Shown piece after piece: positions 29,419 through 36,745 of a stretch of 64,000 bases of DNA. The position numbers and the translations under genes are program-made. The DNA is from Aureispira anguillae (GTDB taxonomy: Bacteria > Bacteroidota > Bacteroidia > Chitinophagales > Saprospiraceae), in NCBI RefSeq assembly GCF_026000115.1, contig NZ_AP026867.1, positions 5,630,001-5,694,000 on the forward strand, written 5' to 3'. The notes under the pieces are model-generated. The model worked only from the letters and a program-made list of their open reading frames with translations, was not told the origin of the DNA and ran no database searches. Numbering within the stretch: the first letter of the stretch is position 1; each line of letters begins with the position of its first letter.

Positions 29419-29823
29419 GATTAATTGTTTTTTAGCACCTTTATCGATAAAAAAAACGCTACAAAAACAGGATTAACACTCTGACTATCAAAACAAAGAA
29501 GCACTAAAAAAAACATATTGAACGCAATCTCTTATAGTTTTGTTAAGTTTAATTCAAATTTGGTATACTTTTAGAAAAAGGGTAAATTGTGTTTTTAAAT
29601 AACAAGACTATTTAAACTAATGCTTTGTGGATTAGCTACGCTGCGACTTTGTGGTACCTGTGGTGCTACTACGTGGTTTTTAGTTTTTCGATAAAAAACT
29701 ATCTTACATCAGGTTGATTATTGTTTTAATACGTTGAAAAAACAAAACCTAATTTCAGTAATAATCAACCTAATGTGATTTTTACACGAAGTAATGTTAA
29801 ACTTAAATCTAACTATAATAATT
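29419..29823. other. Intergenic region with a dispersed repeat and a long-armed hairpin
   Basis: This 405-nt gap holds a 16-bp inverted repeat (29707-29722 with 29760-29775, one mismatch, 37-nt loop) close to the next gene and a stretch (29632-29680) related to DNA at 56733-56760. No clear promoter pair was found. Confidence 0.6.
29707..29775 (+). repeat. 16-bp inverted repeat in the leader of the Cys/Lys-rich gene
   Basis: Arms 29707-29722 and 29760-29775 match at 15 of 16 positions around a 37-nt loop. It ends 48 nt before the ATG at 29824. With no U-tract after it, it is more likely a leader structure or a repeat than a terminator. Confidence 0.65.
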
Positions 29824-30243
29824 ATGAAAAATCTATTATTGCTTTTGATGTTTGCTTTTGTATCTGTAGGAACATCTTATGCTCAAGGAGCAACCAAAGC
29901 TGCTGCAACTAAAGCTGCAACTACCAAAACTTGTTCAAAATCTAAAACAGCTTGTACCAAGTCTAAAACGGCTTGCTCTAAATCAGCTGCTACTGTAAGT
30001 ACAGCTACTACGACTAAAGCTTGTTGCAAATCTAAAGCTGGTGGAAAAGCTTGTTCTAAGTCTACTGCTGCCAAAGCTACTTCTGTAAATGGAACAACCA
30101 CTAAAGCTTGTTGCAAATCTAAAGCTGGTGCGACTAAGACTTGTTCTAAAGCTAAAGCAACTAGTGTTAATGCAACTCCTAAAAAAACTGCTGCTGTTGA
30201 AAAACGCAGTGCAGCTAAAAGTACAATGGTTGTAGAACAATAA
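29824..30243 (+). CDS. Exported Cys/Lys/Ala/Thr-rich repetitive protein
   Basis: The start MKNLLLLLMFAFVSVGTSYAQ is a signal peptide; an ATG 30 nt further upstream would only add a poor N-tail. The mature 118 residues are low-complexity, with repeated TKACCKSKAG (twice) and TCSKSKTACTKSKTACSKS segments, and about 12 Cys. A 31-bp DNA repeat (30013-30043 and 30100-30130) is identical. There is no recognised domain. High Cys and Lys suggest metal binding or cross-linking at the cell surface, but this is a guess from composition. A strong terminator follows and an unusual hairpin lies upstream. Confidence 0.75.
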   Translation: MKNLLLLLMFAFVSVGTSYAQGATKAAATKAATTKTCSKSKTACTKSKTACSKSAATVSTATTTKACCKSKAGGKACSKSTAAKATSVNGTTTKACCKSKAGATKTCSKAKATSVNATPKKTAAVEKRSAAKSTMVVEQ

Positions 30244-30280
30244 TATGCTCTATTACATAGCATTGAAATAAAATTTTTAA

Positions 30281-30315
30281 AAAATGCCTTTCTCCTTTGA
30301 AAGGCATTTTTTATT
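30281..30315 (+). terminator. Intrinsic terminator
   Basis: A perfect 12-bp stem (30281-30292 with 30299-30310) with a 6-nt loop runs into a T-rich tail. It ends the Cys/Lys-rich gene 20 nt before uvrB. Confidence 0.85.
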
Positions 30316-30319
30316 TTTG
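30312..30319 (+). promoter_or_regulatory. Possible -7 box of uvrB
   Basis: TATTTTTG fits the -7 consensus and lies 13 nt before the uvrB ATG, inside the U-tract of the preceding terminator. No TTG is at the correct distance. It would give a very short leader. Confidence 0.35.
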
Positions 30320-30332
30320 TAGAAAAAAAACT

Positions 30333-32351
30333 ATGAAGTTCCAGCTCAATTCCCCCTTCAAACCCACAGGAGACCAACCCCAAGCCATTGAAGAAATCGT
30401 AAAAGGAATAAATGCCGACGAAAAATCACAATGCTTACTAGGAGTAACAGGTTCTGGTAAAACGTTTACCATGGCCAATGTCATTGCTAAAACACAGCGC
30501 CCTACCATTATATTATCACACAATAAGACCTTAACCGCCCAATTATATGGCGAATTCAAGCAGTTCTTCCCTGATAATGCGGTAGAATACTTTGTTTCTT
30601 ATTACGATTATTACCAACCAGAAGCTTATGTTGTTTCAACAGGTACTTATATAGAGAAGGACTTGGCTATCAATGAAGAAATAGACAAACTCCGCCTAAG
30701 GACAACCTCTCAATTGCTCTCTGGGCGTAGAGATATTATTGTGGTAGCTTCTGTCTCTTGTATTTATGGTTTGGGTAATCCTGATGATTATAAAAATAGT
30801 GTTATTCGGCTACAAACTGGACAGGTATTGAGTCGCAATAAATTTTTATACATGCTCGTTGATAGTCTCTATTCTAGAACAGAAGTAGAATTCAGTAGGG
30901 GAACATTTCGAGTTCGAGGCGACTCTGTAGATATCAATTTGCCTTATACTGAGGATGGTTTTAGGATTACTTTTTGGGGCGATGAAATCGAAGAAATTGA
31001 AAGAATTGAAATTGAATCAGGAAAAAGTATTGAAGCATTAGAAACCATTGCTATTTTTCCTGCCAATCTGTATGTCGCACAAAAAGACAAGATGAAGGAC
31101 ATCATCCATGATATTGAAGATGAACTTCACGGTCAGATTGAGTACTTTAATAATGAACATAAGTACGAAGAAAGCCAAAGAATCCAAGAACGGGTAACAC
31201 TAGACTTAGAAATGATGCGCCAATTGGGCTACTGTTCGGGCATTGAGAATTATTCTAGGTTTTTTGATGGTCGAAAGGCTGGTGCAAGACCCTTTTGTTT
31301 ATTGGATTATTTCCCTGACGATTATCTTATGATTATTGATGAGAGTCATGTTACACTGCCTCAATTTAGGGCAATGTATGGCGGTGACCGTGCAAGAACA
31401 ACCACCTTGGTAGATCATGGATTCCGCTTACCTTCAGCTTATGATAATCGACCACTGAGTTTTAATGAATTTGAAAATCAAATCAATCAAATCTTATTTG
31501 TAAGTGCTACTCCTTCTGATTATGAATTGCAGCAAACAGATGGCACAGTAGTAGAGCAAATTATCAGACCAACGGGCTTACTAGATCCTCCTATTGATGT
31601 TCGTCCAAGTACCAATCAAATTGATGACTTATTGGAAGAGATTGACAATTGTATCAAATTAGATCAAAGGGTCTTGATTACAACCATTACGAAACGAAGT
31701 TCTGAGGAATTAGCCAAGTATTTGTCTCGGCTAAATATCAAATGTCGATATATCCACTCTGAAATCGATACCTTAGAACGAGTAGAAATCCTCAGGGATT
31801 TACGATTGGGTGTTTTTGATGTTTTGATTGGTATCAACTTGTTACGAGAAGGGCTTGATTTACCAGAAGTAGCCCTCGTAGCCATTTTAGATGCCGACAA
31901 GGAAGGTTTTCTTAGAAACCAACGTTCACTAACCCAAACGGCTGGTCGTGCTGCTCGAAATTCGAATGGTCGTGTTATCATGTATGCCGATAAAGTAACC
32001 AAGTCGATGAAGTCTACCATAGATGAGACCGCTCGTCGTCGCTCTATACAAATGGCTTACAATAAAGAACATGGTATCACCCCAACGACCATCAACAAGT
32101 CAAAAGAAGAGATCATGCAACAAACCGTTGTTGTTGGCGCTCCAAATTATTTGCAATCGGATGAAGTAGCCAATAATTTAGCTGCCGACCCTGTTGTTCA
32201 ATATATGAGTGCTGAACAACTGCAAAAATCAATTGAGCAATCTAAAAAGAAAATGCAAAGCGCCTCTAAGGATATGGATTTCCTTACTGCTGCTGAACAT
32301 CGAGATGAAATGTTAGCTTTAAAACAGTTATATCAAGAGAAATTTGGATAG
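30333..32351 (+). CDS. uvrB: Excinuclease ABC subunit B
   Basis: UvrB is the damage-verifying helicase of nucleotide excision repair, acting with UvrA and UvrC. The start MKFQLNSPFKPTGDQPQAIE is standard; a TTG 36 nt upstream lies inside the terminator hairpin and is not used. The product is 672 residues, normal length. Motifs: Walker A GVTGSGKT at residues 37-44, the beta-hairpin YYDYYQPEAYV, the helicase DESHVTLPQ, and the C-terminal helicase GINLLREGLDLPE and QTAGRAARNSNGRV. The last 40 residues are the UVR coiled coil (KKKMQSASKDMDFLTAAEHR) that contacts UvrC. It stands alone; uvrA and uvrC are not in the window, though mfd is. Confidence 0.97.
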   Translation: MKFQLNSPFKPTGDQPQAIEEIVKGINADEKSQCLLGVTGSGKTFTMANVIAKTQRPTIILSHNKTLTAQLYGEFKQFFPDNAVEYFVSYYDYYQPEAYVVSTGTYIEKDLAINEEIDKLRLRTTSQLLSGRRDIIVVASVSCIYGLGNPDDYKNSVIRLQTGQVLSRNKFLYMLVDSLYSRTEVEFSRGTFRVRGDSVDINLPYTEDGFRITFWGDEIEEIERIEIESGKSIEALETIAIFPANLYVAQKDKMKDIIHDIEDELHGQIEYFNNEHKYEESQRIQERVTLDLEMMRQLGYCSGIENYSRFFDGRKAGARPFCLLDYFPDDYLMIIDESHVTLPQFRAMYGGDRARTTTLVDHGFRLPSAYDNRPLSFNEFENQINQILFVSATPSDYELQQTDGTVVEQIIRPTGLLDPPIDVRPSTNQIDDLLEEIDNCIKLDQRVLITTITKRSSEELAKYLSRLNIKCRYIHSEIDTLERVEILRDLRLGVFDVLIGINLLREGLDLPEVALVAILDADKEGFLRNQRSLTQTAGRAARNSNGRVIMYADKVTKSMKSTIDETARRRSIQMAYNKEHGITPTTINKSKEEIMQQTVVVGAPNYLQSDEVANNLAADPVVQYMSAEQLQKSIEQSKKKMQSASKDMDFLTAAEHRDEMLALKQLYQEKFG

Positions 32352-32371
32352 ATTTTCTTAACTTAGTCGAA

Positions 32372-32405
32372 GAAGTTGTTTAAGATTCGTCTTAAACAAC
32401 TTCTA
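32372..32405 (+). terminator. Long-stem TTCG hairpin downstream of uvrB
   Basis: A perfect 15-bp stem (32372-32386 with 32391-32405) closes on the tetraloop TTCG, as stable UUCG loops do in RNA. It has no U-tract. It is probably a terminator of another kind or an RNA 3' end protector for uvrB. Confidence 0.55.
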
Positions 32406-32810
32406 ACAATCAATTTCTTCCCAGCTATCCGTTTTAGCGATCTGTTTCTACCTCCCTAAAACGATTAGTTACAATTCCCAACAATAACAAAATTGAAAGC
32501 ATCTTACGCTTTGATTTGAATTGGATTAGATCTCCCCTCTTACTAATTTTGTTTCCCAGTTGAGTGAATCAAAGTAGATTTGTATCTGTTTCAAAAAATA
32601 TTCCGCCCAAACTTAGATTCATAAAATACCTATTTCCAATAGCGATAACGCTTTTTGCGCACCCTACTTAATGCTTGTACACGAAATTTACGACAATATT
32701 CTTTGAATCATTTAATAATGAACAAAGTAGCCAATTTTGAAACATTAGCTAGATATAAACGAATACTATCTTAAGTACTGGAAATAACAACTATTATATA
32801 TTACTTATAG

Positions 32811-32841
32811 TTATTTCTTAAGGATATATTTTATATTTTTG
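32811..32841 (+). promoter_or_regulatory. Probable promoter of the OmpA-family gene
   Basis: TATTTTTG at 32834-32841 matches the -7 consensus. A TTA replaces TTG at the -33 place, 20 nt upstream. The leader to the ATG at 33003 is about 155 nt. Confidence 0.45.
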
Positions 32842-33002
32842 CATCTATAAATCAAAAAGTAGGTTCACTCACCTTTGTGAAACTTTGTCATTTTTATAGC
32901 ATTATATGACTTGCTTTTGGCAAGATTGGGGCCTTCTTTCTTTAGAATATAACATAACTTTATATATATCAACTTGTTTAAAAAATCAAACACTATAAAT
33001 TT

Positions 33003-33785
33003 ATGAACAAAATAATATCTATACTTCCTTTGTTATTACTATCCTTTTCTCTATTTGCTCAACAAGCTCCTTTTGCAGTTGAAGTCGCAGCTTTTGCAGA
33101 ACCTGTTCCTGATGGTCACTTTGGCAGCCTTGATAAGGTTTATGAAACATTAGATGCTAATTATATTTATCGCTATTATATTGATGCTGCGACCAAAGAA
33201 GAGGCAGAAACTACAAAATCAGCGGTAAAACAAGCTGGTTTTGCAAATGCAAGAATTATTGATTTTAGTTATTTAAAAGAAAACTGCAATACGACTTGCC
33301 AATACATCCCTCCTAAAAAAACAGGGAAGACCGTTGCGCCATTTGAATCTATTGCCTCAGAATATAAAGAGATACAAAATGTCCATTGCATATTCTTTGA
33401 CTTTGACAAAGCGAATATTCGAAAAGATGCACAAATGGAATTAGATCGTTTGATTATGGTTCTAAAACAAAACAAAGACTATCAACTCAATATTTTGGCA
33501 CATACCGACGCTCGTGGTTCTATCGAATACAACAGAGCTTTATCTTCACGTAGAGCTACTGCTACCCAAAATTATATTATTCAACATGGAATTTCTAAAA
33601 GTAGAATTACCAAAAAGACATTTGGGGAATCTACTCCTATTGCATTAAATGAGCTTTCTAATGGAGAAGATACTGAACTCGGTCGTCAATTTAATAGAAG
33701 GGTTGAATTTAGAATCTTAGATAAAAATAATAAAGTACTAAATGTTGTTGATAAAATTAGAGTACCAAGTAGTGTTCAAAATTAA
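33003..33785 (+). CDS. OmpA-family cell-envelope protein with SPOR-like N-domain
   Basis: The 260-residue exported protein starts with MNKIISILPLLLLSFSLFAQ. Residues about 22-80 (FAVEVAAFAEPVPDGHFG, YRYYIDAATKEEAETTKSAV) resemble a SPOR domain. Residues about 115-235 are an OmpA C-terminal peptidoglycan-binding domain: HCIFFDFDKANIRKDAQMEL, LAHTDARGSIEYNRALSSRR and ESTPIALNEL, then LGRQFNRRVEFRIL. The Asp and Arg residues that bind diaminopimelate are present. A peptidoglycan-anchoring role is therefore likely. It converges on the triple-OmpA gene, so several anchor proteins are grouped here. Confidence 0.9.
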   Translation: MNKIISILPLLLLSFSLFAQQAPFAVEVAAFAEPVPDGHFGSLDKVYETLDANYIYRYYIDAATKEEAETTKSAVKQAGFANARIIDFSYLKENCNTTCQYIPPKKTGKTVAPFESIASEYKEIQNVHCIFFDFDKANIRKDAQMELDRLIMVLKQNKDYQLNILAHTDARGSIEYNRALSSRRATATQNYIIQHGISKSRITKKTFGESTPIALNELSNGEDTELGRQFNRRVEFRILDKNNKVLNVVDKIRVPSSVQN

Positions 33786-33849
33786 CAGTTATTGCTTTGT
33801 CTAATGAATTAAATCACCCCAATTATATTCCCTTCTTTTGTACTATTAT

Positions 33850-33884
33850 AATGCCACTAAACAACAAAGCTATCTAGTGGCATT
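33850..33884. terminator. Hairpin between converging OmpA-family genes
   Basis: A 10-bp perfect inverted repeat (33850-33859 with 33875-33884) encloses a 15-nt loop. There is no U-tract, so activity is uncertain. Confidence 0.4.
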
Positions 33885-33913
33885 ACATTCTATTGGTATT
33901 AGGTGGTCTATCC

Positions 33914-36502
33914 TTATCGCAAACCAATAACTTTAAAGTCAGTTCGTCTATTTTGGGCATGTTCACGATCCGAACAACGAACCCCATCCTTACATTTATT
34001 CAACAAATTAGACTCTCCATAACCCTTATATTTAAGGCGATATTTATTGATTCCATTTTTGACTAAATAATCATAAACTGCCTTTGCACGTTTCTGAGAT
34101 AATTCTAAATTATACTTAGAAGAGCCTCTAGAATCGGTATGGGAACGGATTTCAACACTAATTTTATTTGCCTTTAAGAGTTGAATAATCTCTGTAAGCC
34201 CTCTAGAGTCTTTCATATCCAACTTATCCTTATTCAGTTCATAATTGATATGATCTACCTTAATCACATCCCCAACTTTAAATCCTTTTTGAGCGATAAC
34301 CTTAAACTCTGTCCGTCTATTCTTAGCATGTTCGCTATCCGAACAACGAACGCCATCTTTACATTTATTCAATAGTTTAGATTCGCCATAACCTTTGGCG
34401 ACCAATCGAGCGGCAGAAACACCTTTCTTTTCTAGGTATTTTTTGACCGACTGGGCACGTTTCTCTGACAATTCTTTGTTGTACTTTGAAGAACCCGTAG
34501 CATCAGTATGCGCCCCGATCTCAATAACAACATGTGTATGTTCCTTTAGAATTTCTAAGAGCTGTTTTAGGCCTGGTGATTTACGCTCATCAACACTAGA
34601 CTTACTATGTTCATAAAAAACACTTGCCACCTCAATCACATCTCCAATCGCATAATGTGATTTTCGAGTTGGTTTCCGAGAAGAAGAAGAGGAGGAAGAA
34701 GATCGAGAAGAAGATTTAGCTACCGCTTTATGATTGGCAACTGCTAAAGCAACTGCTTCGCTAACAATCTTATCTGCATTAGGAGCTGGTGCAGCATCGT
34801 AAGAAATATTAATCACTCCACCCTCATCAATTGAACCAATAGCAAAGAGCTCAATCCTACGGTTTTCTGCTCGTTCTTCACTAGAGCAAGGTACATTATC
34901 ACTACATTTATTGACTAAAAAGCTTTCTCCATATCCTGTACTCTTGATGCGTTCCTTACGAATCCCCTTAGCAATAAAAAAGTTCGCCAAGGAAGCAGCT
35001 CTACTTTTGGACAACGTTAAATTGTTATCAGCAGGCCCCGCAGCATCTGTGTAACCATTAATTTGGATAACAACTTTTGGATTATCCAATAAGCGTTGCA
35101 AAATATCAAATAATTGTTTGCTGCTTGTGTTTTGAATGGTTGCATCCCCAGAACGAAAATAGCGATCGTCTAATAAAAACTTATCTCCAATATTTAGGGC
35201 TAGAGTTTTACGAGTTGGCAAAACTTGTTTTTGAATCACCTGATAAATATCTTCATTTCCTCTTCCTCCTTCTCTATTAGATGACAAATACCCCACCTTT
35301 TTATCTGAATCAAAGACAAAATACATATCGTCTGCTGCGGAGTTGACCTTATTTCCCATATTTTCAACATTGCCCCAGCCATAGCTATAACGATTGGCAG
35401 TAAAAACATCCATAGCGCCATAACCATGATGCCAATCGGAAGAGAAATATAAACGTCCTGTTTTATCTACGAATGGAGACATTTCATTTCCTGCCGTATT
35501 AATAGGATGCCCTAAATTACTAGGCAAGGTCCAACCCGTTGCAGTTCTATGACTCACATAAATATCATAACCACCGTATCCTCCTGGTTTATTGGAACAA
35601 AAGTACAAGGTAGTTCCATTATTTGTCAAACAAGGATGCCCCGTAGAAAAAGGCGTTTTAGTGTCTACTGTTGCATTAAAAGGAAAGAACTGCTCACTAT
35701 TATGATCCCATTCTTTTTTAGACTTACTATTGTATAAATAAATATCCATCATCAAGCCACTCCCATCTACATGACGAATGCCATCCATAAAATTATTAGA
35801 GGTTATGGCAACCATATCTCTAGCTGGCAAGTAACTCATTGGTGCATCATTAATATCATTCCCAATAAAGGAACGCAAAGACTTTGCAGCATCAATTGTT
35901 CCTTGATTATCTTTGGTAGCGATATAATGCTGATTAAAAGCATCATTGGTCCAAGCAACCTCTCCCTGTTTTTCGACCGCAACCGATCTAGAAGAACTAA
36001 AAATCAAATCATCGTCATATAGTGTTGGCGCAAAATCTGCACTCTTAGAATTTAGCTTGGGCAATGCTTTTACCTCATAAAACTGACTAAGTGGAGCTGC
36101 TTTTAAAGCAAAGTCACAAGATTTTGCAAAATGCATTCCCTTTGTATGGTTATTTTTTATAGATGCATTAAACCATTTCTTAGCTTCTGCATATTTAGCG
36201 CTCATTTTGAGTATTTGCCCATAATCAAAGGCATATTGCTGATAACCATCATATCTTAAGATCCTAGCATACCATGTTGCCGCTTTGGCGATGTTGTTGG
36301 TATAATAATAACAATGAGCAAGATTAACCATAGCGTCTCCTAAATAAGGATCTTTAGCAAGGGCTTGCTCATACAATGGAATCGCCTCCTTAAATAAAAA
36401 GGCTTTATAATGGGTATTAGCTTGCGCTAGTTCATTGTGTTGCGCATGAGCATAGATCCCTGTAAACAAAAAAAGTACAAGTAGATAATATTTTTTATTC
36501 AT
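33914..36502 (-). CDS. PorE-like TPR / PD40 / triple OmpA-domain protein
   Basis: The start MNKKYYLLVLFLFTGIYAHAQ is a signal peptide; a longer in-frame start at 36574 would mask it. The product is 862 residues. Layout: TPR-like helices (about 25-135), a PD40 beta-propeller (about 140-425; LYFCSNKPGGYGGYDIY, LYFSSDWHHGYGAMDVF), OmpA domain 1 (about 430-555), a Ser-rich linker (about 590-615) and two more OmpA domains (617-737 and 740-862) that are close duplicates of each other (YGESKLLNKCKDGVRCSD in one, YGESNLLNKCKDGVRCSD in the other). PorE of the T9SS has TPR, PD40 and a single OmpA domain, so this is a triplicated relative. It likely anchors T9SS parts or other complexes to peptidoglycan. 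Confidence 0.9.
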   Translation of the reverse strand: MNKKYYLLVLFLFTGIYAHAQHNELAQANTHYKAFLFKEAIPLYEQALAKDPYLGDAMVNLAHCYYYTNNIAKAATWYARILRYDGYQQYAFDYGQILKMSAKYAEAKKWFNASIKNNHTKGMHFAKSCDFALKAAPLSQFYEVKALPKLNSKSADFAPTLYDDDLIFSSSRSVAVEKQGEVAWTNDAFNQHYIATKDNQGTIDAAKSLRSFIGNDINDAPMSYLPARDMVAITSNNFMDGIRHVDGSGLMMDIYLYNSKSKKEWDHNSEQFFPFNATVDTKTPFSTGHPCLTNNGTTLYFCSNKPGGYGGYDIYVSHRTATGWTLPSNLGHPINTAGNEMSPFVDKTGRLYFSSDWHHGYGAMDVFTANRYSYGWGNVENMGNKVNSAADDMYFVFDSDKKVGYLSSNREGGRGNEDIYQVIQKQVLPTRKTLALNIGDKFLLDDRYFRSGDATIQNTSSKQLFDILQRLLDNPKVVIQINGYTDAAGPADNNLTLSKSRAASLANFFIAKGIRKERIKSTGYGESFLVNKCSDNVPCSSEERAENRRIELFAIGSIDEGGVINISYDAAPAPNADKIVSEAVALAVANHKAVAKSSSRSSSSSSSSRKPTRKSHYAIGDVIEVASVFYEHSKSSVDERKSPGLKQLLEILKEHTHVVIEIGAHTDATGSSKYNKELSEKRAQSVKKYLEKKGVSAARLVAKGYGESKLLNKCKDGVRCSDSEHAKNRRTEFKVIAQKGFKVGDVIKVDHINYELNKDKLDMKDSRGLTEIIQLLKANKISVEIRSHTDSRGSSKYNLELSQKRAKAVYDYLVKNGINKYRLKYKGYGESNLLNKCKDGVRCSDREHAQNRRTDFKVIGLR

Positions 36503-36683
36503 GATAAAGTAGCAAATAAGAGACGTTCTTTTAAAGGTAGAAAAATGACAATAATTTGGGTTTAAATTATGCAATCGTTATTTCAATTCTGCTTAGTTAC
36601 TTAAGTAGCAAAATCAACAATGTTCTAAAGAAGTCTTATCGTTCTCGTTTTAAGCCGTAATCTGTCTAAAATTTATATGGAAT

Positions 36684-36720
36684 ACAAAAGTCATCCTCGA
36701 AATAAATTCGGGATGACTTC
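36684..36720 (-). terminator. Terminator of the PorE-like PD40 gene
   Basis: A 13-bp stem with a one-base bulge (36688-36701 with 36707-36719) is followed on the minus strand by TTTTGTATT. It lies 26 nt after the stop of the 36746-38587 gene. Confidence 0.65.
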
Positions 36721-36745
36721 AGATGATATGATTAACTACCTATTC

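Larger units (their letters stand above)
32352..33002. other. Intergenic region between uvrB and the OmpA-family gene, 651 nt
   Basis: It holds a 15-bp hairpin with a TTCG loop (32372-32405) and a -7-like box (32834-32841). Nothing else of note, and no open frame of quality, was seen in the 400 nt between them. Confidence 0.6.

Noticed and set aside
30297-30332. Upstream TTG start for uvrB
   Set aside because: It lies inside the terminator hairpin and the residues do not fit the UvrB N-terminus.
29883-30383. 166-codon minus-strand frame
   Set aside because: Antisense shadow of the Cys/Lys-rich repeat gene, crossing a terminator.
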